Source of the DNA: Clostridia bacterium
Lineage (GTDB): Bacteria > Bacillota > Clostridia > Oscillospirales > Acutalibacteraceae
Length of the DNA stretch: 64,000 nt
Direction: 5' to 3'
NCBI GenBank assembly: GCA_024404145.1
Contig: JAKSQK010000001.1
Location: 310,001 to 374,000 of the forward strand
The first letter of the stretch is position 1; each line of letters begins with the position of its first letter. The notes beneath the pieces were generated by a model. The model did not search any database. It worked only from the letters and a program-made list of their open reading frames with translations, and was not told where the DNA came from. Shown here one piece after another: positions 8,580-16,498 of the stretch. Made by a program: the position numbers and the translations under genes.

Positions 8580-9171
8580 TTTTGAACTTGAAAAGAATGC
8601 GCATAATAACGGTTATAATTTGGTTTGCGGAGTTGATGAAGCGGGTAGAGGCCCCCTTGCCGGACCCGTTTGTGCCGCTGCGGTTATATTGCCCGATAAT
8701 TTAGTTATTGAAGGTCTTAACGATTCAAAAAAAATTTCGGAAAAAAAGCGTGAACTTCTTTATGATGTTATAATAAATAATGCTGTTTGCTATTCAATTT
8801 GTTTCGCAAGTGTCGAGGAAATCGAGGAATTTAACATATTAAACGCAACATTCCTTGCTATGAACAGAGCTATTGAATCCTTAAATGTTACTCCCGATTT
8901 TTGCCTTATTGACGGCAACAGAATGCCGAAAAACATTAAATTCCCAAGCGAAACTGTTGTAAAAGGCGATTCAAAATCCGCATCTATCGCCGCCGCAAGT
9001 ATTTTAGCAAAGGTAACGAGAGACCGCCTTATGCTCGAATACGATAAAAAATACCCGCAGTATGGCTTTTCAAAGCATAAGGGTTACGGAACAAAACAAC
9101 ATTATGAAGCAATAAGAAATTTCGGAGTAACCGAAATTCACAGAAAGTCTTTTCTGAAAAATGTACACTGA
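8572..9171 (+). CDS. rnhB: Ribonuclease HII
   Basis: RNase HII (199 residues) removes ribonucleotides and RNA primers from DNA. The metal site is visible as DEAGRGPLAGPV (Asp22, Glu23), LIDGN (Asp114) and KGDSKS (Asp133), and the family tail YGFSKHKGYGT is present. It overlaps both rbgA and yraN. Confidence 0.95.
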   Translation: MPDFELEKNAHNNGYNLVCGVDEAGRGPLAGPVCAAAVILPDNLVIEGLNDSKKISEKKRELLYDVIINNAVCYSICFASVEEIEEFNILNATFLAMNRAIESLNVTPDFCLIDGNRMPKNIKFPSETVVKGDSKSASIAAASILAKVTRDRLMLEYDKKYPQYGFSKHKGYGTKQHYEAIRNFGVTEIHRKSFLKNVH

Positions 9172-9526
9172 TAAAAAAATAACAGGTCTCGGTAAAAAAG
9201 GTGAAGATTTTACTGCAAAATATCTTCGGGAAAACGGGTATATTGTAATAAAACAAAATTTTTCAAATAGATACGGCGAAATTGACATAATTGCCGAAAA
9301 CGGCGACTATATTGTTTTTGTAGAGGTTAAAACAAGGTCGAAAAATGCACTTGTTTCGGGCGTTGAGGCAGTTGATTCATACAAAATGAATCGAGTTTAT
9401 AATCTTGCAAATGATTTTTTGAGCAAGTTTATGACCGATAAACCGCCGAGATTTGATGTTGCCGATGTTGTTTTTGACAGCACCTCTGACAGTTTTGAGA
9501 TAAACTATATAGAGTCGGCATTTTAG
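9161..9526 (+). CDS. yraN: YraN/UPF0102 family endonuclease-like protein
   Basis: This 121-residue protein has the restriction-endonuclease-like core GEIDIIAENGDYIVFVEVKT, in which the Asp and Glu-Val-Lys residues form a PD-(D/E)XK site. The start GLGKKGEDFTAKYLRENGY is typical. The cellular role of the family is not settled; a link to DNA repair or recombination has been proposed. It starts inside the end of rnhB, the common order. Confidence 0.9.
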   Translation: MYTDKKITGLGKKGEDFTAKYLRENGYIVIKQNFSNRYGEIDIIAENGDYIVFVEVKTRSKNALVSGVEAVDSYKMNRVYNLANDFLSKFMTDKPPRFDVADVVFDSTSDSFEINYIESAF

Positions 9527-9533
9527 GTGATTT

Positions 9534-10385
9534 ATGAATTATTTTGATTTACATTGTGATACCCTGTTAAAGATGTATAATAATAATCTTGCTTTTTATG
9601 ATGAAAAGTTATCTGTAAACAGCCGATTTTCAACTGATTTTGAAAATTGGTATCAATGCTTTGCTGTTTTTATTGATGATAAAACGGCAGAGCCATTTTT
9701 ATTATATAAGAAGTTACATAATCTTTATAAAAACGAGTTAAAGAGTAAATTTTTGCAAAATCCAACCCCCGTTTTGACTATTGAAAACGGAAAAGTAATC
9801 GAAGATAATATCGGCAGATTGGAACTTCTTAAAAATGACGGTGTTTTTTCTTTCGGGCTTACTTGGAACAATGAAAATTTAATTGCCGGTGGAGTAGATT
9901 CCACTGCGCCGTTAAAACCATTTGGAAAAGAAGTAATAAGAGAACTTAATAACCTTAAAATTGCAACCGATTTATCGCATCTTAACAAGGAGAGTTTTTA
10001 TAAAGCGGTAGAGTTGGCCGATTATCCGATAGTAAGCCATATCTGTATAAATAATGTTTTTGTTCATAAAAGAAATATTGATATAAATGCGGCAAAACTT
10101 GTTGCCGAAAAGGGTGGGATTATCGGGATTTGTTTTTATCCGCAATTTCTAGGTAATAATGATACTTTTGAAGATATTTATAAACATATTTACTTTTGCC
10201 TAGAAAAAGGCCTTAAAAATAACATATCAATAGGCAGTGATTTTGACGGTTGCAATACCGATATAAACATAGGAAATATCGGTAAATTATATTCATTTTT
10301 GCAAAAAAAGAACATTGATAAAATAACTTTGGATAATATTTTTTACAAAAATGCTTTTAATTACTTTTATTCTTTGACAAATTAA
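9534..10385 (+). CDS. Membrane-dipeptidase-family (M19) peptidase
   Basis: The protein has 283 residues, somewhat short for peptidase family M19, which hydrolyses dipeptides with two zinc ions. The HxD zinc motif is at the start (FDLHCDT, His7 and Asp9). TWNNENLIAGG, LKIATDLSHLNKESFYKA, PIVSHI and IGSDFDG follow in family order. There is no signal peptide, so it should act in the cytoplasm. It starts 7 nt after yraN, and its last bases contain the thrC promoter. Confidence 0.85.
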   Translation: MNYFDLHCDTLLKMYNNNLAFYDEKLSVNSRFSTDFENWYQCFAVFIDDKTAEPFLLYKKLHNLYKNELKSKFLQNPTPVLTIENGKVIEDNIGRLELLKNDGVFSFGLTWNNENLIAGGVDSTAPLKPFGKEVIRELNNLKIATDLSHLNKESFYKAVELADYPIVSHICINNVFVHKRNIDINAAKLVAEKGGIIGICFYPQFLGNNDTFEDIYKHIYFCLEKGLKNNISIGSDFDGCNTDINIGNIGKLYSFLQKKNIDKITLDNIFYKNAFNYFYSLTN

Positions 10386-10402
10386 AGCAGATAGATTATA
10401 AT
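10374..10402 (+). promoter_or_regulatory. Consensus sigma-A promoter of thrC
   Basis: TTGACA (10374-10379), 17 bp, TATAAT (10397-10402): both hexamers match consensus exactly. The -35 lies inside the last codons of the dipeptidase gene. GGAGG at 10427-10431 then serves the thrC ATG. Confidence 0.92.
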
Positions 10403-10438
10403 ATTGTATTATATATTATAAATTTTGGAGGAAGTTCA

Positions 10439-11926
10439 ATGGATTATATCAGTACAAGAGATAACAATAATATAGTTTCATCTTCTTTTGCCATCGCTCA
10501 TGGTATTTCTAAAGAGGGCGGTTTGTTTTTGCCGAAAGAAGCGCCGAAACTAACAGAAGATGATTTTAATATTATGAGAAAACTTTCGTATGTTGATAGA
10601 GCAAAATATGTTTTCAAATATTTTCTTACCGATTTTTCGGACGAAGAGATTACTAATTGCGTAAAAGGGGCATATATCGGTACTTTTGATAACGATTTAC
10701 CGGCTCCGATTTCAAAACTCGGCGATAATATGAATATTCTTGAATTATGGCATGGCCCTACCTGCGCATTTAAGGATTTGGCTTTGCAAATTCTTCCGTA
10801 TTTACTTACAACTTCCGCCAAAAAGATTTCAAATGGTAAAAAGTCGGTTATTCTGGTAGCAACTTCCGGAGATACCGGTAAAGCAGCGCTTGAAGGTTTT
10901 AAGGATGTTGAGGGAACCGAGATGGTAGTATTTTATCCCGAAAACGGTGTTTCCGATATGCAGAAACTTCAAATGGCATCGCAAGAGGGCAGTAATGTTC
11001 ATGTTTGCGCCATCAAGGGAAATTTTGATGATGCCCAAACTGCCGTTAAAAAAATATTTACCGATAATGAGTTTAAGAAAATTTTGGCAGATAATAATAT
11101 GGAATTTTCTTCCGCCAATTCGATTAACTGGGGTCGTCTTTGTCCTCAAATCGTTTATTACATTTCGGCGTATCTCGATATGCTTAACAGCGGAGAAAAC
11201 CTCGAAAACGGCTTTAATGTTTGTGTGCCTACGGGTAATTTCGGTAATATTTTAGCCGCCTATTATGCTAAAATGATGGGTGTTCCGATTAAAAAACTGA
11301 TTTGCGCTTCAAATAGAAATAAGGTCTTGACCGATTTTATAAACACCGGTATTTATAACAAAAACCGTGATTTTTATTTAACTTCTTCTCCTTCTATGGA
11401 TATTCTTATTTCTAGTAATCTTGAAAGGTTGCTTTATATTTTGGCAGAAGGGGACGATAAGTATATTTCGTCTATACAGGAAGAACTTTCAAGTTGCGGA
11501 AAATATACAGTTAAAGAAGAAATTAAAAATAAAATTCAAAATGAATTTTACGGCGGCTTTTGCGATGATTCCGAAACATCTGATACTATTAAGAAAATCT
11601 TTGATGATTTCGGTTACTTAATTGATACTCATACCGCCGTTGCCGTAAATGTTTATAACAAATATATAAGCGAAACCGGCGATAACAAACCTACCCTTAT
11701 CGCTTCAACCGCTTCGCCTTATAAATTTGCAGGTAGTGTTTTAGAAGCGCTCGGTCAAAACCAAAATGCAGATAAATTTGAAGTTTTGGACGAATTATCA
11801 AAACTCACTTCTACCGATATTCCGTCTCCCATTGCAAAACTAAAAAATGCCAAAGTCAGATTTAAGAATGTCTACTCAAAAGATGATATGTATGATGCAG
11901 TTAAATCATCGCTTGGTCTTATGTAA
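10439..11926 (+). CDS. thrC: Threonine synthase
   Basis: Threonine synthase (495 residues) converts O-phosphohomoserine to threonine with pyridoxal phosphate. The N-terminus MDYISTRDNN and the length place it in the longer threonine synthase class. The PLP lysine is Lys112 in WHGPTCAFKDLALQ; VATSGDTGKAALEGF and VPTGNFGNILAAYYAKMMG bind cofactor phosphate and substrate. No homoserine pathway gene adjoins it; it stands alone between its own promoter and a terminator. Confidence 0.96.
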   Translation: MDYISTRDNNNIVSSSFAIAHGISKEGGLFLPKEAPKLTEDDFNIMRKLSYVDRAKYVFKYFLTDFSDEEITNCVKGAYIGTFDNDLPAPISKLGDNMNILELWHGPTCAFKDLALQILPYLLTTSAKKISNGKKSVILVATSGDTGKAALEGFKDVEGTEMVVFYPENGVSDMQKLQMASQEGSNVHVCAIKGNFDDAQTAVKKIFTDNEFKKILADNNMEFSSANSINWGRLCPQIVYYISAYLDMLNSGENLENGFNVCVPTGNFGNILAAYYAKMMGVPIKKLICASNRNKVLTDFINTGIYNKNRDFYLTSSPSMDILISSNLERLLYILAEGDDKYISSIQEELSSCGKYTVKEEIKNKIQNEFYGGFCDDSETSDTIKKIFDDFGYLIDTHTAVAVNVYNKYISETGDNKPTLIASTASPYKFAGSVLEALGQNQNADKFEVLDELSKLTSTDIPSPIAKLKNAKVRFKNVYSKDDMYDAVKSSLGLM

Positions 11927-11937
11927 ATTTTTACCGT

Positions 11938-11966
11938 GTATCCGACTGAAATCAGTCGGATACTTT
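11938..11966. terminator. Bidirectional hairpin between thrC and the convergent DUF1540 gene
   Basis: GTATCCGACTGA (11938-11949) pairs with 11952-11963 in a 12-bp perfect inverted repeat, followed by TTT on the plus strand and preceded by a T/A-rich stretch for the minus strand. It is placed to stop transcription from both sides. Confidence 0.75.
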
Positions 11967-11978
11967 GAAGTTTAATGA

Positions 11979-12143
11979 TTAGTCTCTTGCTTTGAAGGTG
12001 TCGCAACATGTTTCGCTGCAAGAACATGCAGTTGAATTTCCAACCGAAATGCAACCTGCCTCGCAAGTGTTTTCGTTTGAATGATGGATACAATTTTTAA
12101 CACTGCATCTTACGCATGATTCTGTTGAATTACAGTCTAACAT
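11979..12143 (-). CDS. Small cysteine-rich DUF1540 protein
   Basis: A 54-residue gene on the minus strand. Translation gives ten cysteines in the spacing of DUF1540: VRCSVKNCIHH, then CEAGCISVG, then SETCCDTFKARD. The ATG at 12143 is preceded by AAAGGA at 8 nt; an upstream ATG at 12152 falls within that site. DUF1540 proteins are common in Clostridia and probably bind a metal or zinc, but no function is established. The gene converges with thrC and diverges from the phosphoesterase gene. A possible promoter (TTGAAT about 12205, TAAAAT about 12180) lies upstream. Confidence 0.85.
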   Translation of the reverse strand: MLDCNSTESCVRCSVKNCIHHSNENTCEAGCISVGNSTACSCSETCCDTFKARD

Positions 12144-12225
12144 AATTTTCATCCTTTCTGACTTAAAGCGTCAGTATTATTTTAATCATTTTTTTAATTT
12201 TTATTCAATAAGTGAGGTGTTGTTG

Positions 12226-12909
12226 TTGAAAATTTTTGCTATTTCCGATTTGCATCTTCCTTTTGGCGCCGATAAACCTATGGATATTTTCGGCGGTTGG
12301 AACGACTATACGAAAAAACTTAAAGAAAACTGGCAAAAAATAATATCAAATGACGACACAGTTATAATTCCGGGCGATTTTTCGTGGACATTAAAGCTCG
12401 AAGATGCTCTTCCGGATTTTGATTTTCTCCATAGTTTGAACGGAAACAAAATTCTTATTAAAGGCAACCATGATTATTGGTGGACAACGGCAAATAAAAT
12501 CAATTGTTTTTTAGCCGAACATAATTTTGATGATATTAAGATACTGTTTAATAATGCCTATAAAGTCGGCAAATATGCCGTTTGCGGAACAAGAGGTTGG
12601 GTTTATGACGGAACAAGCGAACTTGACGAAAAGGTTTTGCTTCGGGAATGCGGTCGGCTTGAAACATCGGTTAAATCGGCTTTGGAACTCGGCGGCGAAT
12701 TAAAATGCTTTCTTCATTATCCTTTTGTTTACGGTGATTATGTTTGTGAAGAAATATACGAAATATTAAATAAATACGGAATAAAAGAAGTATATTTCGG
12801 GCATATCCACGGTATCGGCCGTTTTAATATTGTCGGCGAATATAAGGGCATTAAACTTACCTGTTTATCGAGCGATTTAATCGACTTTGTGCCAAAATTG
12901 ATAATTTAA
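12226..12909 (+). CDS. Calcineurin-like metallophosphoesterase
   Basis: The protein has 227 residues from the TTG at 12226, chosen because GAGGTG (12214-12219) lies at the right distance; the GTG and TTGs just upstream overlap that site. All five metal motifs are seen: SDLHL (Asp8, His10), IPGDFSW, KGNHDYWW, LHYPF and GHIHG. This is a single-domain cytoplasmic phosphoesterase family of Firmicutes with CGTRGW between motifs. The substrate is unknown. Confidence 0.9.
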   Translation: MKIFAISDLHLPFGADKPMDIFGGWNDYTKKLKENWQKIISNDDTVIIPGDFSWTLKLEDALPDFDFLHSLNGNKILIKGNHDYWWTTANKINCFLAEHNFDDIKILFNNAYKVGKYAVCGTRGWVYDGTSELDEKVLLRECGRLETSVKSALELGGELKCFLHYPFVYGDYVCEEIYEILNKYGIKEVYFGHIHGIGRFNIVGEYKGIKLTCLSSDLIDFVPKLII

Positions 12910-12940
12910 TAACAATATTTTGTTTTTTTCAAAAAAACTA

Positions 12941-12969
12941 TGGAAATTTTTTGCAATATATGATATAAT
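12941..12969 (+). promoter_or_regulatory. Probable promoter of tig
   Basis: TATAAT (12964-12969) lies 30 bp before the ATG, with TGGAAA 17 bp upstream as a weak -35. GGAGG then precedes the start codon. The -10 is convincing, the -35 is not. Confidence 0.55.
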
Positions 12970-12998
12970 AGATGCAATTTGTTTGGAGGTAATAGATA

Positions 12999-14441
12999 AT
13001 GAGTCTTAAAGAAACAAAAAAGCTTGAAACAAACAGATATAGTCTTGAAATCACGGTTGACGGAGAAAAGTTCCGTGAAGCAATTAAACAAGCTTATAAG
13101 AAAAACGGAAAGAAAATAAATGTTCCGGGATTCAGAAAGGGCAAAGCCCCGCTTCACATGGTTGAAACATACTACGGTGTTGAAGTTTTTTATGAAGATG
13201 CATTAAATTTAATTTACAATGATGTTGTTGAAGAAGCAATTAACGAATCCGGTCTTAAAGTTATTGATGATAAGATGGATTTTGACCTTGTTTCCATCTC
13301 TAAGGAAGATGGCGTTGATTTCAAAATCAGCGTTACAACATATCCCGAAATCGAAATCGGCAAGTATAAGGGATTAAAAGCAGAAAAGCCGGTTGTTGAA
13401 GTAAAAGCCGCCGAAGTTACTGCTGAACTCAATGCTATGGCAGACAGAAATTCCCGTATGGTTTCGGTTGAGGACAGAGCCGCAAAGAAAGGCGATACCG
13501 TTGTGATTGACTATGAAGGTTTTGCCGACGGTAAGGCATTTGACGGCGGTAAAGCAGAAGCTCAGTCATTAGAACTCGGATCTAATACATTTATTCCGGG
13601 ATTTGAAGAACAGATTATCGGAAAGAATATCGGCGAAAAGTTTGAAATCAATGTAACTTTCCCTGAGGAATACGGCGCAAAAGAACTTGCAGGAAAAGAT
13701 GCAATGTTCAAAATTACTCTTCATGAGATTAAGGTTAAAGAACTTCCTGCTATTGACGATGAATTCGCAAAGGATGTCAGCGAGTTTGATACTCTTAAAG
13801 ACCTTAAAGCCGATTTGAAGAAAAAAGCCCTCGAAAGAAAGCAACATGCCGCAGATGAAGCCGTTGAAAACGCGCTTGTTCAGCAGATTGTTGACAGTAT
13901 TAAGGGTGAAATCCCCGAAGCTATGTTTGAAAACCGTATGAATGCTTGTGTTGAGGATTTTGCTTATCGTTTGCAGTCGCAGGGTATGAATCTCGATTTA
14001 TATCTTCAATATACAAACAGCACTATTGATGATTTCAAAAAATCTTTCCGTCCACAAGCCGAAATGCAGGTTAAATACCGCTTGGCTCTCGAAAAGATTG
14101 TTGAGCTTGAAAAGATAGTTGCCGATGAAAAAGCAATTGGCGAGCATTACGAAGAGTTAGCAAAGAATTACGGTGTTGATGTTCAAAAAGTTAAGTCGGC
14201 AATTCCGCAGGATGAAATTGAAAAGGATATTGCAGTAGGAAAGGCAATTGACCTTATTAAGGAAAATGCCGTTTTAACCGAAAAGTCTGCCGATGCCGAG
14301 AAAAAAACTCCTGCCAAGAAGACGGCAACTAAAACTACTGCCGCCAAATCTACCGCTAAAACTACCGCCGCAAAGAAAACAACAACGGCAAAGAAAACAA
14401 CTGCAAAGAAAACAACTGCCAAGAAAACTGCCGATAAATAA
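12999..14441 (+). CDS. tig: Trigger factor with Lys/Ala/Thr-rich C-terminal tail
   Basis: A ribosome-bound chaperone and prolyl isomerase of 480 residues. The ribosome-docking signature is NVPGFRKGKAP (about 41-51). The FKBP-type domain spans about 150-240 (DTVVIDYEGFADGKAF, FIPGFEEQIIGKNIGEKF). The C-terminal chaperone domain follows. Residues from about 430 to the end are unusual: a low-complexity run of Lys, Thr and Ala (AAKKTT-type units) like histone H1 or AlgP tails, beyond the normal end of the family. It sits before clpP-clpX, the usual order. Confidence 0.95.
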   Translation: MSLKETKKLETNRYSLEITVDGEKFREAIKQAYKKNGKKINVPGFRKGKAPLHMVETYYGVEVFYEDALNLIYNDVVEEAINESGLKVIDDKMDFDLVSISKEDGVDFKISVTTYPEIEIGKYKGLKAEKPVVEVKAAEVTAELNAMADRNSRMVSVEDRAAKKGDTVVIDYEGFADGKAFDGGKAEAQSLELGSNTFIPGFEEQIIGKNIGEKFEINVTFPEEYGAKELAGKDAMFKITLHEIKVKELPAIDDEFAKDVSEFDTLKDLKADLKKKALERKQHAADEAVENALVQQIVDSIKGEIPEAMFENRMNACVEDFAYRLQSQGMNLDLYLQYTNSTIDDFKKSFRPQAEMQVKYRLALEKIVELEKIVADEKAIGEHYEELAKNYGVDVQKVKSAIPQDEIEKDIAVGKAIDLIKENAVLTEKSADAEKKTPAKKTATKTTAAKSTAKTTAAKKTTTAKKTTAKKTTAKKTADK

Positions 14442-14479
14442 TTGTTGTTTAGAAAATTTATTTATTGTCAATAATTTTT

Positions 14480-14510
14480 AGGTCGGAATAAAGTTTCTTT
14501 GTTTCGGCCT
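14480..14510 (+). terminator. Hairpin between tig and clpP
   Basis: AGGTCGGAA (14480-14488) pairs with TTTCGGCCT (14502-14510) with two G-U pairs, with a smaller AAAG/CTTT helix inside. There is no good T run after it, so it may be an attenuator or a stability element rather than a full terminator. Confidence 0.4.
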
Positions 14511-14541
14511 ATTATAAAATCAACTATCGGAGGATAAATTT

Positions 14542-15129
14542 ATGGATATGAGTTTAGTTCCTTATGTAATTGAACAAACAAGTCGTGGAGAGCGTTCCTA
14601 TGATATTTTTTCCCGCCTTCTTAACGACCGTATTATTATGCTTAACGACCAGGTTGATAACGCAAGTGCAAGTGTAATTATTGCACAAATGCTTTATCTT
14701 GAAGGTCAGGACCCCGAAAAGGACATCAATTTTTATATTAACAGTCCCGGCGGTTCGGTTACGGCAGGTATGGCAATTTACGATACGATGCAGTATATTA
14801 AATGCGATGTCAGTACAATTTGTCTTGGTATGGCTGCAAGTATGGGCGCTTTTTTACTTGCCGCAGGTGCTAAGGGTAAAAGATATGCTTTGCCTAACAG
14901 TGAAATTATGATTCATCAGCCCCTCGGTTCTGCCGAAGGTCAGGCAACTGATATTTTGATTCACGCAAATCATATTAAAAAGACAAAAAATACCCTCAAT
15001 ACAATTTTATCCGAAAGAACGGGTAAACCTCTTGAAATTATCGAAAGAGATACCGATAGGGATAATTTTATGTCGGCTGATGAAGCGGCTGAATACGGTC
15101 TTATTGACAAGGTTATTACAAAAAGATAA
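14542..15129 (+). CDS. clpP: ATP-dependent Clp protease proteolytic subunit
   Basis: ClpP (195 residues) forms the double-heptameric serine protease chamber. The triad is visible: Ser100 in MAASMGAF, His125 in IMIHQPLG and Asp174 in [10 protein letters not shown]. The substrate strand [19 protein letters not shown] is intact. It is followed after 14 nt by clpX, which unfolds its substrates. Confidence 0.97.
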   Translation: MDMSLVPYVIEQTSRGERSYDIFSRLLNDRIIMLNDQVDNASASVIIAQMLYLEGQDPEKDINFYINSPGGSVTAGMAIYDTMQYIKCDVSTICLGMAASMGAFLLAAGAKGKRYALPNSEIMIHQPLGSAEGQATDILIHANHIKKTKNTLNTILSERTGKPLEIIERDTDRDNFMSADEAAEYGLIDKVITKR

Positions 15130-15143
15130 GGGAGAATTCCGCT

Positions 15144-16367
15144 TTGAGAAATGAAGAAAAAGAAATTCGCTGTTCCTTTTGCGGAAAGACCCAAAATCAA
15201 GTAACAAGACTTGTTGAAGGTCCTGGAGTATTTATTTGCGATAACTGTATTGATTTTTGCGCTTCGCTACTTTTGGATGATGAGGCAAATAGTAAAAAAA
15301 CAAATAAAAAGCAAAAAGAAAAAGAATTTGTTTTGCCTAAACCTACCGAGATAAAATCAAAACTTGATGAATATGTTATCGGTCAGGATGATGCGAAGAA
15401 AACTCTTTCGGTTGCCGTTTATAACCATTATAAGCGAATTAACAATAAAACTGATGTTGAGCTCAACAAGAGCAATGTTTTGATGCTCGGGCCCACCGGT
15501 GTCGGAAAAACTTTACTCGCTCAAACACTTGCAAAAATCCTAGATGTTCCGATTGCCATAACAGATGCTACAACTTTAACCGAGGCAGGATATGTCGGAG
15601 AAGATGTTGAAAATATACTTCTTCGTCTTATTCAGGCGGCAGATTATGATATAAAAAGAGCGGAACATGGAATTATCTATGTTGACGAAATAGACAAAAT
15701 TGCAAGAAAATCCGAGAATGCATCTATAACCCGTGATGTTAGTGGCGAGGGTGTTCAACAGGCGCTTTTGAAAATACTTGAAGGTACCGTTTCAAATGTT
15801 CCTCCGCAGGGTGGAAGAAAACATCCGCAACAGGACTTTATCCAAATAGATACAACTAATATTCTCTTCATTTGCGCAGGTGCTTTTGACGGAATAGAAA
15901 AAGTTATCGAGCGAAGAATCGGTGGGAGCAGTTTGGGATTTGGAGCCAATGTTAAGTCGCCTAAGAGTATTGAGGCGCAGTCGTTGAGCGAATCCGCAAC
16001 TCATCAGGATTTGGTAAAATTCGGTCTTATTCCGGAACTTGTCGGCAGACTTCCGATTATTACCGCATTAAAGAGTATGGATAAGGATACTTTGGTAAGA
16101 ATTATGACCGAACCGAAAAATTCAATTATTAAGCAATATACTGCATTATTCGCTATGGATAATGTTGAACTTTGCTTTGAAAACAAAGCGCTTGAACGCA
16201 TTGCTGAATTAACTATTGAGCGGAAAACCGGTGCGAGAGGTTTAAGGTCGATAATTGAAGGTATCCTTCAAAATCTTATGTTTGAAACTCCTTCCGATAC
16301 CGATATCAAAAAAATTACAATAACTGCCGAAACCGTAGAAAACGGCTTAGCTGTTATCAAGAAATAA
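15144..16367 (+). CDS. clpX: Clp protease ATP-binding subunit ClpX
   Basis: ClpX (407 residues) is a AAA+ unfoldase. It starts with TTG at 15144; the nearby ATG at 15151 is out of frame. The N-terminal zinc finger is CSFCGKTQ with VFICDNC. Walker A is GPTGVGKT, Walker B is [11 protein letters not shown], the pore loop is in the GYVG stretch, and GARGLRSI is sensor 2. It is the last gene of the tig-clpP-clpX group. Confidence 0.97.
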   Translation: MRNEEKEIRCSFCGKTQNQVTRLVEGPGVFICDNCIDFCASLLLDDEANSKKTNKKQKEKEFVLPKPTEIKSKLDEYVIGQDDAKKTLSVAVYNHYKRINNKTDVELNKSNVLMLGPTGVGKTLLAQTLAKILDVPIAITDATTLTEAGYVGEDVENILLRLIQAADYDIKRAEHGIIYVDEIDKIARKSENASITRDVSGEGVQQALLKILEGTVSNVPPQGGRKHPQQDFIQIDTTNILFICAGAFDGIEKVIERRIGGSSLGFGANVKSPKSIEAQSLSESATHQDLVKFGLIPELVGRLPIITALKSMDKDTLVRIMTEPKNSIIKQYTALFAMDNVELCFENKALERIAELTIERKTGARGLRSIIEGILQNLMFETPSDTDIKKITITAETVENGLAVIKK

Positions 16368-16370
16368 TTG

Positions 16371-16406
16371 TTTTAAGCACTCTTTTTTAAGAGTGCTTAA
16401 AATTTT
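16371..16406. terminator. Terminator after clpX
   Basis: A 14-bp perfect stem (TTTTAAGCACTCTT at 16371-16384 with 16389-16402, TTTT loop) is followed by TTTT. It is A/T-flanked on both sides and so could work in both directions. Confidence 0.9.
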
Positions 16407-16440
16407 ATTATAAAAAACAATAATCATTACTGTTTTACTA

Positions 16441-16469
16441 TTGCAAATTGTAAAATGGTTTGTTATAAT
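16441..16469 (+). promoter_or_regulatory. Promoter of the glycyl-radical enzyme operon
   Basis: TTGCAA (16441-16446), 17 bp, TATAAT (16464-16469). It is isolated by the clpX terminator just upstream. A short inverted repeat TTTTAC/GTAAAA (16433-16438 with 16450-16455) straddles the -35 and could be an operator, but it is A/T-rich and weak. Confidence 0.85.
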
Positions 16470-16498
16470 ATTTTTATCAATATGCGAAGAGGTATGTT

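Noticed and set aside
11872..12093. A 73-residue minus-strand frame over the end of thrC
   Set aside because: It overlaps thrC and the hairpin, has no family resemblance and is in a different frame from the DUF1540 gene, whose frame has cysteine spacing and a ribosome site.
14183..14422. Minus-strand frame coding a hydrophobic Val/Phe/Ala-rich peptide
   Set aside because: It is the antisense shadow of the AAG/GCN/ACN repeats in the trigger factor tail; no ribosome site and no independent signal.
16433..16455. TTTTAC/GTAAAA inverted repeat around the -35 of the glycyl-radical operon
   Set aside because: Only 6 bp, A/T-rich and of no known consensus; likely chance.
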